Assembly (NCBI RefSeq): GCF_015278125.1
Contig: NZ_JADILO010000010.1
Span: 52,549 to 116,548, forward strand
From: Vibrio fluminensis
GTDB taxonomy: Bacteria > Pseudomonadota > Gammaproteobacteria > Enterobacterales > Vibrionaceae
Reading direction: 5' to 3'
DNA: 64,000 nucleotides
The position numbers and the translations under genes were made by a program. Positions 15,781 to 25,669 of the stretch are shown one piece after another. The notes beneath the pieces were generated by a model. The model had not been told where the DNA came from. It did not search any database and was given only the letters and a program-made list of their open reading frames with translations. Each line of letters starts with the position of its first letter. Positions within the stretch are counted from its first letter, which is position 1.

Positions 15781-15795
15781 TGCGGAAAATTTATT

Positions 15796-18627
15796 TTATT
15801 TAGCTTTTGGCAGCAAATAGAACGTTTTCTGATTTTGGTCCATTAGCTGCTTGGCTAACTGGTTAACACTCTCCACCGTGGCGTTATTGATCATAGTGAC
15901 ACTGTGCGTGACCGCTTGATAAGGCTGCGCTGAGAAGCTATCTTGGCTGAAAGCGGCGAGCCAGTAGTCCGTGTATTCCTCTTGTTGGGCTTGGTTAACT
16001 GCCCAAGCTTTTTTCGCCTGATCTAACTCTGCCTGAGTGATGCCATTGTGCTGAATATCTTCAACGACACTGCTGGCAAGTTTTGCCAGCTCATGGGCTC
16101 GGTTAGGGGCAGTGGTAAAGTTGAGGCGTGCCAGATAGTACGGGGCTGGGTCACGGGCAAGCATTTGTGACATGTTAATCACGTACACACCGGACGCTTT
16201 GACTCGTACCGTTTCGCGCAGGCGGTTATTGGTGATCTGCTCGAGTAGTTGCAATTGCATTTGCTGCTGTAAAGACCACGGATGCTCCGCGCTGTATTGG
16301 ATCTGTACCATGGCTTTATTACTGCTACCAATCGCGTAGGTATACTCTTCGGTGACAGATTTTGGCTCGATGCCTCGATCAATTGGTTTGAGCTCTGGCT
16401 GCGGATTCGCTGCTAGAGATGCCAACCAACGTTTGATACTTGGCTCAATTGCTTCTGGCTTTGCATTGGTGACGATGGTGGTGATCATCTGTGCTGGGTC
16501 GCCATACAGTTTTTCACGCCATTGTGTCAGTTCCTCAGCAGTAAACTGATTCCAATCACCGTCTACGGTTGCCACTAAACGCTGACCATTATCGAACGCT
16601 TGTAGGCTGATTTGATCCATAAAAATACGTTCGGCAGGCACTTTTGATAGGTTTTGCAGCGTCGATTGTTTCATGTCGGCGAGTTTATCCTCACAGCTAT
16701 TGGCTTGAGTCAGTTTCAAGTGAAGCAACGCCAGTGCATCGTCCAATTGGTCGGTTTCACTAGAAACGCTGAAACCATGGAATAGCAACTCGCTGTAAGG
16801 TGCCACGCTTACTTGATGCTGCTTACTCCATTGAGTCAGTTGGTGAGGCGTATAGTCACCGTAACCGCATTGCTCTGCGAGTTTCCCTGCCCAGTCTACG
16901 ATGCCCAGTTGATTGGCTGCTTCAAGTGAGCGACCTCCTGGAATGCGCAGATTGATTTGCGTGCCACCTTTAAGATCGGACTTACTTACTACCACTACTT
17001 TCATACCATTGCTTAGTTGGTACTCATAAACTGGCGTTTCACCAAAGTTGACCTGTGAGTTTTTAGCCACAATGTCACCTGCGGCTTGCGGTGTCACCTT
17101 CAAGTCGATTTCCGGTTTGGTCAGATTAAACGGCTCAGGTTGGCTTGCACGAATGGTTTGCCACTGCTGTGGTAATTGACGGATATCGACTTTGGCTTGG
17201 TCACTATCAGGACCGATTAGCGCCAGTTTTGGTGAGGTGTTGTTTAATACCTTCGCCACATGTTGCTGAATGTCGTGCGCAGTCAAAGAGTCCAAAAAAG
17301 CTTCTGTTAACTGTAATTGCTGCTCTTTATCCATCATTGGCAGTTGATAGTTATCGGCTTGCACCAATTGGTCGGCGAGGTATTGGTTGGAGTAACCAGC
17401 ACGATGCTTCGCTTGTTGCGCGACTTTATTTAGCATTTGCTGTTTCGCAAACGCCAGTTCAGTCTCACTGACAGGTTGGCTCGCGAGGCGTTGCAACTCG
17501 GTGGCGAGCTGTTGGAAAGCGTCGTCATAACCGTGTTTAAATGGGTGAGCGATGACCAAATACTGAACTCGTTCAGTACTGAGCAGATGGCTCTGCGGCG
17601 CGACCATTGCGGCTTTTAACTTGCCATTGGCAACCAAAATAGCCAGTCGCTGATTAAGAATGGCAAGCCACAACGAATCGAGCGTCTCCTGCCATTGACC
17701 TTCGACCGTGTTCAGCGGCGTATCGATATCATTTTGCAATAACAACTGCATAAAACGGCGGCTGTTTTCTGGGTCAAATACCGTTGCTACTTGCAGCTCA
17801 GGTTGCGATTCAAATTGCTGCCATGCGATAGGGTCGCTTGGCGTGCTGCCTTTTGCTTTGCTGGCGAACAAGGCTTCGATTTGGCTTCTTACTGCTGCAT
17901 TATCAAAGGAGCCACTGATAACCAGCGTCATACGCTGTGGTTGATACCACTTTTGGTAATACGCAATGGCTTCTTCAACAGGCGCAGTACGGATCACGTC
18001 GATAGTACCAATCGCGTTACGCTCGGCAAGGCGGCTACCTTCGTAGCGTAGCGCCTCAAGTTGGTCATTAATGCGAGAGCCGACACCTTGGCGCAGACGC
18101 CATTCTTCGACAATTACTTCACGTTCGCGATCGAAAGCTTGTGGGTCAAAACTGATTTCACTAGCCCAATCAGAGAGGATGCGTAAACCCAAATCAGTCG
18201 TCTGGCGAGCCGAGTTTGGTAGCGATAGTTTATAGACCGTGCTGCCGTAACTGGTGACGGCATTTACGTGTGAGCCAAGGTTGATGCCTTGGGCTTCAAG
18301 AGCTTTAAAGCTTTGACTATCAGGGAAATTGGTTGTGCCTTTAAATGCCATATGTTCGACAAAGTGTGCCAATCCGCGCTGTTGCTCTTCTTCCTGCAAT
18401 GAGCCTGAATGAACCGCAAGGCGCATTTCTACGCCCGGAGTTTTCCTCGGTTGTAGGATCACTTGCATACCGTTATCGAGCCAATATTGGAAGATATCTT
18501 CGCGTACCGGCAGCGGCTGATATTGTTCGCTCTGTGCGAGATTAGGTGGGTTGATAGTCGTGGTTTGGCAGCCTGTTAAACCAAGAGCCACTGCAAGGGC
18601 GAGTGAAATTAAGGTCGGTTTAATCAT
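15796..18627 (-). CDS. pqqL: M16 family zinc protease lipoprotein, PqqL/FusC-like
   Basis: A 943-residue two-half M16 metallopeptidase. The N-terminus MIKPTLISLALAVALGLTGC carries a lipobox (LTGC, Cys20) with Gln at +2, so outer-membrane attachment facing the periplasm is expected. The inverted zinc motif is HFVEH at 88-92, and the third ligand Glu lies in DREREVIVEEW near 168-170. The second half lacks the motif, as in the family. It is the third gene of a receptor-ABC-protease run with the order and make-up of E. coli yddB, yddA and pqqL. FusC/PqqL relatives cleave small imported iron proteins in the periplasm. AGGAG precedes the start, and the gene follows the ABC gene by 4 bp. Confidence 0.85.
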   Translation of the reverse strand: MIKPTLISLALAVALGLTGCQTTTINPPNLAQSEQYQPLPVREDIFQYWLDNGMQVILQPRKTPGVEMRLAVHSGSLQEEEQQRGLAHFVEHMAFKGTTNFPDSQSFKALEAQGINLGSHVNAVTSYGSTVYKLSLPNSARQTTDLGLRILSDWASEISFDPQAFDREREVIVEEWRLRQGVGSRINDQLEALRYEGSRLAERNAIGTIDVIRTAPVEEAIAYYQKWYQPQRMTLVISGSFDNAAVRSQIEALFASKAKGSTPSDPIAWQQFESQPELQVATVFDPENSRRFMQLLLQNDIDTPLNTVEGQWQETLDSLWLAILNQRLAILVANGKLKAAMVAPQSHLLSTERVQYLVIAHPFKHGYDDAFQQLATELQRLASQPVSETELAFAKQQMLNKVAQQAKHRAGYSNQYLADQLVQADNYQLPMMDKEQQLQLTEAFLDSLTAHDIQQHVAKVLNNTSPKLALIGPDSDQAKVDIRQLPQQWQTIRASQPEPFNLTKPEIDLKVTPQAAGDIVAKNSQVNFGETPVYEYQLSNGMKVVVVSKSDLKGGTQINLRIPGGRSLEAANQLGIVDWAGKLAEQCGYGDYTPHQLTQWSKQHQVSVAPYSELLFHGFSVSSETDQLDDALALLHLKLTQANSCEDKLADMKQSTLQNLSKVPAERIFMDQISLQAFDNGQRLVATVDGDWNQFTAEELTQWREKLYGDPAQMITTIVTNAKPEAIEPSIKRWLASLAANPQPELKPIDRGIEPKSVTEEYTYAIGSSNKAMVQIQYSAEHPWSLQQQMQLQLLEQITNNRLRETVRVKASGVYVINMSQMLARDPAPYYLARLNFTTAPNRAHELAKLASSVVEDIQHNGITQAELDQAKKAWAVNQAQQEEYTDYWLAAFSQDSFSAQPYQAVTHSVTMINNATVESVNQLAKQLMDQNQKTFYLLPKAK

Positions 18628-18631
18628 AGTG

Positions 18632-20314
18632 TTATGCTCCTAGTGCAACAGGTTGAGAGTTATCTAAATCAATTAAGGAATCCGCCATACTCCATAGCTC
18701 TGGCTGGTGGGTAACCATTAGAATGGCGCTGTTGGGTAAGGCTTGTTTTAAGGTGGTAATCATTTGTTTAGCCGCATGCTGATCGAGAGATGAGGTAGTC
18801 TCATCAAGCATGATCAGTTGTGGTTTATTCATAAGTAGACGAGCAAACATTAGGCGTTGCTGCTCACCTCCCGACAATTGATTCGCCCAAGGGGCTACTT
18901 CGTCTAGGGAACTGCTCAGCGAGCCTAACCCAACTTGATTAAGGGCTTGGGTACAGATGTTGTCATCAAACAGCGTCTGCTCTTGTGGGTAACACAACAG
19001 GGCTTTGAGGCTGGTGGTTGAGAGGTAGATCTTTTGCGGAATCCAAATCGATTCATCACGTTGATACTCACCGATATAGTTGGTCCAAAAACCACTTAAT
19101 GTTCGCAGCAGACTGGATTTACCTAACCCAGAGCGCCCTTTTAGCATCACAAGTTGACCTTGCTTAACGATGAGGTTGTTCACTGTTAGCAGTGGGTGGT
19201 CGTGATCAATTTGTACGCGTAATGTCGCACTGAGCGAATTGGGCGCGATCGGCTTTCTTGCTTTCTGTGGTAGGGCGACGTCGTTCAGTTTTTGCTGAAA
19301 TACCGTTAAACGCTCTACCGTTGCACTCAGTTTGGCTAAGTCACGATATGAGTAGATAAACCAACTCAATGAGCCAGAAACTTGCATAAACGCCATTTTA
19401 ATTTGCATTAGTCCACCCAGCTGAATGGCACCGGAGAGGAATTGCGGAAGGGCAAAAAAGATAGGTGCAAGGCTAGATACTTGCGCGTAACCCACGGTAA
19501 AAAAGCCTAAGTTGCGCTCTTTTACCATTAACTTGTACCAATTTTGCGCGACAAAGGTGAATGTATTCCCGAGTGTTTGGCGTTCGATTGCTTCGCCATT
19601 TTGTGCGCCGATCATTTCGCTGTTCTCACGACGCTCGATCAATGCGGCACGAAAATCCGCTTCGCGTTTTTGTTGATTGAAGTTCAGTCTTTGTAGTGGC
19701 TTGCCAATCCAATGTGTAATAGCGGTTCCCACTAGGGTATAAGCGATACACATCCACACCATGTAGCCTGGGATATGCCACTCTTGTCCTGCCCAGTTAA
19801 AACTCATCTCACCGGATAGATTCCACAAGATGGTGATAAATGAGCCGAGAGTGAGCACCGAACGCAAGAATGACAGCAGTAGATCGAGCGACAGATCGAT
19901 CAGTAGATAGATATCTTCAGCAATACGTTGATCCGGGTTGTCCGGCTCCGTTTGTGCCAACTTGATGTGGTAATGATGATGTTGATCGGATAACCACTGC
20001 TCAGTCAGTTGCTTGGTCATCCAAGTGCGCCAGTCAATAAGCAGTTTTTTCTGCAAATAGCTGCTGTAAACCTGCACTAAAATCAGTGAACTAATAAGCA
20101 GAGCGAACTGACCAAGTAAACGATAGATGCTTGAACCATCAAGCTGTTGTAATGCGTTGTAGAAATCGCCATTCCATTGGTTAAATTGGACGCTAAGCCA
20201 TACGGAACCAAAGGTCATGCCAATGATGACCAACAGTAAGCCTACCGACGGTAAACGCTCTTTTGAGAGCCAAAATGGTTTTACTAGCTGCCAGTAATGA
20301 GAGAGAAAATTCAT
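18632..20314 (-). CDS. yddA: SbmA/BacA-type ABC membrane-ATPase protein, YddA/FusD-like
   Basis: A 560-residue fused transporter: an ABC_membrane_2 domain with about six helices (1-330), then an ATPase with Walker A LKGRSGLGKSSLL, signature QLSGGEQQRLMFARLL and Walker B LIMLDETTSSLD. This type exports or imports peptides or peptide-like molecules. The start is set at 20314 (MNFLSHYWQLVKPFW), because a TTG start at 20362 would lie in a hairpin. It sits between a TonB-dependent receptor and an M16 protease, as in Fus loci, where it is proposed to take protease products across the inner membrane. Confidence 0.85.
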   Translation of the reverse strand: MNFLSHYWQLVKPFWLSKERLPSVGLLLVIIGMTFGSVWLSVQFNQWNGDFYNALQQLDGSSIYRLLGQFALLISSLILVQVYSSYLQKKLLIDWRTWMTKQLTEQWLSDQHHHYHIKLAQTEPDNPDQRIAEDIYLLIDLSLDLLLSFLRSVLTLGSFITILWNLSGEMSFNWAGQEWHIPGYMVWMCIAYTLVGTAITHWIGKPLQRLNFNQQKREADFRAALIERRENSEMIGAQNGEAIERQTLGNTFTFVAQNWYKLMVKERNLGFFTVGYAQVSSLAPIFFALPQFLSGAIQLGGLMQIKMAFMQVSGSLSWFIYSYRDLAKLSATVERLTVFQQKLNDVALPQKARKPIAPNSLSATLRVQIDHDHPLLTVNNLIVKQGQLVMLKGRSGLGKSSLLRTLSGFWTNYIGEYQRDESIWIPQKIYLSTTSLKALLCYPQEQTLFDDNICTQALNQVGLGSLSSSLDEVAPWANQLSGGEQQRLMFARLLMNKPQLIMLDETTSSLDQHAAKQMITTLKQALPNSAILMVTHQPELWSMADSLIDLDNSQPVALGA

Positions 20315-20330
20315 GATTATTATTGCTTTA

Positions 20331-20360
20331 CGATCAAAGGGCAGACGAAATAGTCTGCCC
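20331..20360 (-). terminator. Hairpin between receptor and ABC genes
   Basis: On the minus strand GGGCAGAC-N6-GTCTGCCC is followed by TTTGATCG. The short T-run suggests a partial terminator or processing site that lowers expression of the downstream ABC and protease genes relative to the receptor. Confidence 0.5.
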
Positions 20361-20377
20361 AAGTTAAAGAAAAAAGA

Positions 20378-22852
20378 TTAGTAGTCGTAACTTGCTTGGA
20401 GCCAGAATTGGCGACCAGCTTCGTAAACGCGGTAGACTTCGCCTTGATGGACGAATGAATCGGTGGCGTTTTCGTTGTTTAACAAGTTAGTGATTTCAGC
20501 TGAGATAGCTGCGCCATAGGCAAAACTTGGTTTCCATTCTGCTTTGACGTCCCAACGGAAAGTGTCTTCAAAGTCGACACGTTGATACTTAAGAACTTGT
20601 TTACCTGTCGACGGATCGACCGCGTAGTCGTTCTCGTGGCGTGTTGCTTGCGCGCGACCTTGTTGCCATTGCCACAAGTTATAGATAGTGGTGCCGTACT
20701 GAGGCAGTTCCGCAATCCACTCAACATTGGCGCGTAGCGGCGAGTTAAAGTCAGTACTTGGTAGGTCAGCCGCATTAATGATTTTGCCGTCGTACCACAC
20801 TTTGTCGTAATCAAGGTTGGTATTTGGATCAAAGAATGCGTAACCCATATCGCTAGGAGTGTTGCTTTGAGTTTGTTGCCACACAAGTGATGCACTCAGT
20901 TGGTTACGAACATTTTCAATCACAACCGGCAGACGGTTACGTACGGTTAGAGAAACCGAGTCATGAGTTGTTTCACCGCCGTTATCGAAGGTGCGAATGC
21001 GTGCTTCATTTGGATCATTGGTACCTGGGTATTTCGGTCGGCTGCGAACTTCATCTTTCCCTAAGCGGTGTACGTAATTTAGGGACCAAATGCTGTTGCG
21101 CCACATTTGTTGCACGCCAAGAGAGAGCTCGTCGTTGTACGGCGTTTTCAGATCAGACATACCTTCATAGTCTGACGTGGTGGTCCAGCTATCTTGATGC
21201 TCACTATTTGGGTTACACATCATGTAACAGTGCTTAAGCCCTGCGTTTTGACCTTCATAAAGGGCGTAGGTCAACATTGAACGACCGTAGTAACGGTTAG
21301 CACCGGCAGTGAATACCGTGTCACCATCACCTAACACATCCCAACTGGCAGTAACACGTGGTGCCAGGTTGTTGTTTTTTACAAAGTCATCACGTTCAAA
21401 ACGTAAACCTGTACGCAGGGTAAAGTTGTGAATTTCGATAGTATCTTCGGCGAAAATGGCGCTATTAGTGTAATTGGTGGTGTAGGTGCCAGCGAAGAAT
21501 GCATCGACTTGATCGGAATAGTTGAGCCATTCCATCGTATCCCAAGTGCCACGGTAACCATTTCTAAAGTAGGTCTCATCACGGATGTATTTCGCCGTAG
21601 TACGGGTCGTTTCACCACCTACCACAAATTGATGTGTAGTATCACCGAGACGTTTAGGGTTAAAGGTCATTTTGCCTTTAAGGCTGGTATTGTTTTGTTC
21701 TGTGCGCAGATCGCCCGGTCCGCCAGAGGCGTAAGTTACGGGGTTTTGCCAATCTGAGAAGTCCTCTAATTGCACAAAGTAGTCTTGTTCGCTATCGCGA
21801 ACATCTTCCATGGCTTGATAACCAAGGGATACGTCCAGTACACCGGCATCTAACATGTGTTCGACTTGCAGTGTGGTAGCAAGACCATTGTGCTCTTCGG
21901 TGTAGTCTGAGTTAGCAACACCATTCATAAAGAGTTCAGACTCGTACTGAGAAAGTGCGACACTAAGGTTTGCTGTGGTTCGAGGCGTTGCGTACCAAGT
22001 AAATTTAGTGAAAATGTTGTCCGAAACGCGGGTCTGATCTTTGATGCTGTCTTGGTATTCGAAGCCGCTGAGTTTATTGTTTTCGAGTACCACGCTACGA
22101 CCGCCGGCATTTGCCATCGGAATTGAGGATTCTCGACGAGAGACAGAAGCGACAAAGCCGAGATCATCAGTGATCCCGGTTTCTACAGAAACACCGTAGC
22201 TGCGTTTTTTGTAGTCCGGCTGGAAACGGGCAGGGTTGCTAATATCGTTGCCACTAGAGTCAAAGTTCAGTTTGTCATCGACGATAGTTTTGTTCCAAGA
22301 AGAGTCGGTTTGTCGATAATAAACATTGGCTGAGCTCTCACCTTGCCAACTGCGGCTTTTGGTTTCAACCACACCACCAGTAAAGCCACCAAACTCAACC
22401 GGTACGTTGGCATCATAAACCGTCACGCTCTCAATTAAGCGGCTATCCAGATAAAAGCCTTGTTCGTCGGAGGATAGGTTTGAGTTAGTGACACCTAAAC
22501 CATTGTCGGCAGGATCGATATCATTATTGATGCTCATCCCATCTAAAGTGAATGAGTTTTGATAAGCGGTAGAGCCGTGAATCGAAATATCAGATGGCTT
22601 AATTTCACCTTGATTCAGACTATTATTCCCACTATTCGAGAATTGAACCGCTGGATTTGTTTTCAATAAGTCGGTGATATTTCCATCGCCAGTCGGTCTC
22701 TTATTAATATCTTCAGCATTAAGAGTTTGTTTACTGGTTAATGGTGCCTCAACTTTATCTTTGACGATAATTTCTTGCTGAGGAGTGTCGTCATTAGCAA
22801 AGACGCTAGACGCGGAAAATAGCCCAAATAAGAGAGCGGCTGCGGGTTTCAT
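20378..22852 (-). CDS. yddB: TonB-dependent outer-membrane receptor, YddB/FusA-like
   Basis: An 824-residue receptor. The signal peptide ends near SSVFA; EIIVKDKVEAP is a likely TonB box just after it. The plug domain follows with DISIHGSTAYQNSFTLDGMSINNDIDPAD and VPVEFGGFTGGVVETKSRSW. A beta-barrel of about 600 residues ends in the terminal aromatic signal WLQASYDY. It should bring a large ligand into the periplasm using TonB energy. It heads the leftward operon with the ABC protein and M16 protease and faces a TonB2-type cluster across a Fur-like palindrome. A small iron-protein ligand is inferred from the Fus relatives. Confidence 0.87.
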   Translation of the reverse strand: MKPAAALLFGLFSASSVFANDDTPQQEIIVKDKVEAPLTSKQTLNAEDINKRPTGDGNITDLLKTNPAVQFSNSGNNSLNQGEIKPSDISIHGSTAYQNSFTLDGMSINNDIDPADNGLGVTNSNLSSDEQGFYLDSRLIESVTVYDANVPVEFGGFTGGVVETKSRSWQGESSANVYYRQTDSSWNKTIVDDKLNFDSSGNDISNPARFQPDYKKRSYGVSVETGITDDLGFVASVSRRESSIPMANAGGRSVVLENNKLSGFEYQDSIKDQTRVSDNIFTKFTWYATPRTTANLSVALSQYESELFMNGVANSDYTEEHNGLATTLQVEHMLDAGVLDVSLGYQAMEDVRDSEQDYFVQLEDFSDWQNPVTYASGGPGDLRTEQNNTSLKGKMTFNPKRLGDTTHQFVVGGETTRTTAKYIRDETYFRNGYRGTWDTMEWLNYSDQVDAFFAGTYTTNYTNSAIFAEDTIEIHNFTLRTGLRFERDDFVKNNNLAPRVTASWDVLGDGDTVFTAGANRYYGRSMLTYALYEGQNAGLKHCYMMCNPNSEHQDSWTTTSDYEGMSDLKTPYNDELSLGVQQMWRNSIWSLNYVHRLGKDEVRSRPKYPGTNDPNEARIRTFDNGGETTHDSVSLTVRNRLPVVIENVRNQLSASLVWQQTQSNTPSDMGYAFFDPNTNLDYDKVWYDGKIINAADLPSTDFNSPLRANVEWIAELPQYGTTIYNLWQWQQGRAQATRHENDYAVDPSTGKQVLKYQRVDFEDTFRWDVKAEWKPSFAYGAAISAEITNLLNNENATDSFVHQGEVYRVYEAGRQFWLQASYDY

Positions 22853-22956
22853 TCATTCTGTCCGTATTGTTAAATTGTTTTTAAAATTCTGTATTTGTTA
22901 TGATAAATAGGCTGATATCCTATTCGTCGGCACAATATCATAACGCAAATCTAAAT

Positions 22957-22999
22957 AGCAATTGTTATCATTAATATTTAATGATAATCTTCACATCAA
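22957..22999. promoter_or_regulatory. Overlapping Fur-box-like palindrome
   Basis: TTATCATTAA-TAT-TTAATGATAA at 22965-22987 is a perfect 23-bp dyad. By eye, the right part matches the 19-bp Fur consensus at 13 positions (TAATGATAATC core) and the left part at 11. It lies 105-142 bp upstream of the receptor start and about 80-110 bp upstream of the DUF3450 start, so it could repress both divergent operons under iron sufficiency. Confidence 0.65.
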
Positions 23000-23078
23000 T
23001 TTTTAGGGCGAATTCAGCTCTCGCATCGATAGTTCTGTTTGTTTTTTAAGCAGGGCATGATCGCGAGTGAATAGCGCG

Positions 23079-23861
23079 ATGTCGGAGAAATTTAGGTTGT
23101 TTTCTATTAGTCAAAAGCAAACTTGGAATAGCGTTCTGCTAGGTTTTGCTGCGAGTTTTTTATTTATTTCTGCGAGTTCTAAAGCGGAAAAAATAGATGA
23201 AGTGTTTCATCAAGATCGAGTGGGTTTAAAAGCGAGTCAGCAAGCACAAAAAAAAGTAGAAGCGCTTGATGATCAAACATTAGCTATCGTAGAGCAGTAT
23301 CGACAAGTGCTCAGAGAACAGCAGTTAGCCGATAAGTACAACCAATTGCTAAATAAACAAATAGACCAACTTGAAGCTGCGCTCGCTGAAATTGAAGCGA
23401 AACAAACCCAATTAAGAGCGACGCGAATGACGCTAGGACCACTGTTGGAGGAAATGATTGAGTCGTTAGCAATGTTAGTAAAAGTCGATGCGCCATTTTT
23501 ATTACCAGAGCGACAAGCGCGAGTAGCGAATTTGAAGCGCCTGTTAGTTGATGCCAGTTTGAGTGAGGGAGAGAAAGTCCTTTCCGTGCTGGATGCTTAC
23601 CAAGTTGAACTGAGTTACGGGTATACCACGGAAAGTTGGCAGGGAAGAGTGGATGGTGCATTGGTTAACTTCGTGCGTGTTGGTCGCTTGGGGTTCTACT
23701 ACTTTACTCCTGATGAAAAGCAAGCCGCGGTGTGGCAGCAAGGTTGGCAACCTCTTTCTGTCGATTGGATTGATGCGTTAAAACAAGCGGCAGAGGTGGC
23801 TAGCGGACAGCAATTACCTTCACTTCTCACTCTCCCAGCTATCAATATCGAGAACAAGTAA
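23079..23861 (+). CDS. DUF3450 periplasmic coiled-coil protein of the TonB2-type cluster
   Basis: A 260-residue exported protein: hydrophobic signal (SVLLGFAASFLFISASSKA), a long charged coiled coil (about 50-115), then a compact C-terminal domain with GYTTESWQGR and RVGRLGFYYFTPD. DUF3450 genes head TonB2 clusters in Vibrio, and the encoded protein is thought to work with TtpC. The start is uncertain: GTG 23067 or ATG 23079, neither with a strong ribosome site. Its stop overlaps the next start (TAATG). Confidence 0.83.
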   Translation: MSEKFRLFSISQKQTWNSVLLGFAASFLFISASSKAEKIDEVFHQDRVGLKASQQAQKKVEALDDQTLAIVEQYRQVLREQQLADKYNQLLNKQIDQLEAALAEIEAKQTQLRATRMTLGPLLEEMIESLAMLVKVDAPFLLPERQARVANLKRLLVDASLSEGEKVLSVLDAYQVELSYGYTTESWQGRVDGALVNFVRVGRLGFYYFTPDEKQAAVWQQGWQPLSVDWIDALKQAAEVASGQQLPSLLTLPAINIENK

Positions 23862-25150
23862 TGAAATCAGTATGGCTAATGTTGGCGCTAGCACTGAGCT
23901 GGCAAACTAGTGTCTCGGCATCAGAGTTGGACAAGGTATTACAACAAGTAAAACAAGGCTCATTGGTGGAAAAACGCCAAGCAGAGCAGAGAGTGAATCA
24001 AGTTGTTGGTGAATTTGCTCAAGCAAAAGCCGCGCTCACTGCCGCGCGAAAAAATCTGGCTGAGAGCAATGCGGTTAACATCGAATTAGAAGATCGCATT
24101 TTGCAGCTGCAAGCGAGCTTGAAGCAGAGAAGAGATCAATATCAAGCGCAACGTGAGTCAATGAGCAGCGTGTTTACTCATGTGGTCGAGCATGGCGATA
24201 TGATGTTGCAGCGAGTGACGCCGCATGGTCTTTGGCAGTTTGATCAGTCTGACTTTGTCTCTGTGGATGAAGACGCGGTCGATATTGCCCAGATCAAACG
24301 TCTTTGGATGGCACTGCTAGAACAGACGATTCTTTCCGGTAAAGCGATCAGCAGTGAGCAGTCTATTGTGTTAGCCAACGGTCAGCCTCGCGATGCAAAG
24401 GTGACTCAATTTGGTCCTTTCAATGCTTATGCCGAGCTAGAACAGCTATCGTGGTTGCATTATTTGCCAGGTGAACAAGCGTGGATGGTGATGGACCCGC
24501 AACCTTCGATTTTAGTCACCGAGCAGCAGGCAACGATTGACCCTAGCTTTGGTGCACTACTTGATAAACAAGCCCATGCCCCGAGTTGGTTGGAGCGAAT
24601 GGCTCCAGCTGGTGTGGTGGGTGCGCTGATCGTGCTGATTGGTGTGCTAGGTGCAGGCATTGCGTTGGTGCGTAGCCTTGCTTTGCGTAAAGCCAAACGT
24701 CAGATGTATGCACAGATGAGTGCTGAGAAGGTCAGTGATGACAATGCCCTAGGACGGGTGATGTTAGCCAGTGAAAAATGCCAAAACGCACAGCTTGAAT
24801 CGGTGATTGACGAAGCGGTGTTAAAAGAAGTACCAAGCTTTAAGACAGGTGTCGGTAGCTTGGCTGTATTTGCAAGTATTCCTCCACTTTTAGGCCTTCT
24901 TGGTACAGTTGGCGGCATGATCGAGACATTTCGGATTATTACTGAGCATGGCAGTGCGGACAGTCAGCTGTTATCAGGCGGTATCTCTCAAGCATTGCTA
25001 ACCACTGAAATGGGCTTGATTGTCGCGGTACCGCTGTTGTTGTTGCATTGCGGACTAAAGGCACAAAGTACTCAATTAATCGAGTTACTGGAGCAACAGA
25101 GTGTTGGCTTGGTTGTGTTACGCCAGCAAGCGAATGCCAAGAGGTCTTAA
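23861..25150 (+). CDS. ttpC: TtpC-type MotA/TolQ/ExbB-family proton channel protein
   Basis: A 429-residue protein with a signal peptide (MKSVWLMLALALSWQTSVSA), a periplasmic coiled coil (about 25-110) and a globular part. Its C-terminal half is an ExbB-like membrane module: helices at about 250-270, 330-350 and 370-395, with PPLLGLLGTVGGMIETF and GGISQALLTTEMGLIVAVPLLLLH. TtpC is essential to TonB2 function in Vibrio as an extra ExbB-like partner. It starts on the last base of the DUF3450 stop and abuts exbB. Confidence 0.88.
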   Translation: MKSVWLMLALALSWQTSVSASELDKVLQQVKQGSLVEKRQAEQRVNQVVGEFAQAKAALTAARKNLAESNAVNIELEDRILQLQASLKQRRDQYQAQRESMSSVFTHVVEHGDMMLQRVTPHGLWQFDQSDFVSVDEDAVDIAQIKRLWMALLEQTILSGKAISSEQSIVLANGQPRDAKVTQFGPFNAYAELEQLSWLHYLPGEQAWMVMDPQPSILVTEQQATIDPSFGALLDKQAHAPSWLERMAPAGVVGALIVLIGVLGAGIALVRSLALRKAKRQMYAQMSAEKVSDDNALGRVMLASEKCQNAQLESVIDEAVLKEVPSFKTGVGSLAVFASIPPLLGLLGTVGGMIETFRIITEHGSADSQLLSGGISQALLTTEMGLIVAVPLLLLHCGLKAQSTQLIELLEQQSVGLVVLRQQANAKRS

Positions 25151-25669
25151 ATGCTCAATTTTATTCAGACAGCGGGACCTTTAGTTTGGGGGATCATCGC
25201 GCTTTCTACCTTGATGTGGTGGTTGATCGCACGCGCTTATAGCAATCAATCTTGCTGCCGAATGAGCTTTGAATCGTCTTTAGTTATGCAGCGAGAGATG
25301 CAAAGTGAACTGGCTACTCACGACTATCAGCATGTGTGCCGTACTTGGTTAAGCCAAGCGGAACAGCAACTCAATCAAGGTCTGGCTTGGGTATCGGTTT
25401 TGGTGAAAGTACTTCCGCTATTGGGGTTGCTAGGGACGGTAGACGGTATGATCGATAGCTTCCAGCAGCTTGATCAACTGGATATTCAACGCCAACTTTC
25501 TGGTGGTATTTCCCAAGCTTTATTAACCACATTATCGGGCTTAGTGACATCACTGTCGGGCTTGTATTTTGTGCATAACCTTAATCAGCGCAAGCGCCGT
25601 TACTTAGCCGAGTTTCGCAGTCAACTTGAGGTTAAACATCTAGAGGTCACACATGCGTTTTCGTCATAG
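25151..25669 (+). CDS. exbB: ExbB2-type proton channel subunit
   Basis: A 172-residue inner-membrane protein with three helices; the MotA/TolQ/ExbB motif is LPLLGLLGTVDGMIDSFQQL, then GGISQALLTTLSGLVTSLSGLYFVH. It forms the proton channel with ExbD that energises TonB. The short length is usual for ExbB2. It starts directly after ttpC and overlaps exbD by 17 bp, so the subunits are translationally coupled. Confidence 0.92.
   Translation: MLNFIQTAGPLVWGIIALSTLMWWLIARAYSNQSCCRMSFESSLVMQREMQSELATHDYQHVCRTWLSQAEQQLNQGLAWVSVLVKVLPLLGLLGTVDGMIDSFQQLDQLDIQRQLSGGISQALLTTLSGLVTSLSGLYFVHNLNQRKRRYLAEFRSQLEVKHLEVTHAFSS

Noticed and set aside
20479..20895. 138-codon leftward frame within the TonB-dependent receptor
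   Set aside because: Out of frame with a clear beta-barrel coding sequence; Thr/Ser-rich shadow.
23067..23078. GTG start for the DUF3450 protein
   Set aside because: Possible, but it adds only four residues and has no better ribosome site than the ATG at 23079; left as an alternative.
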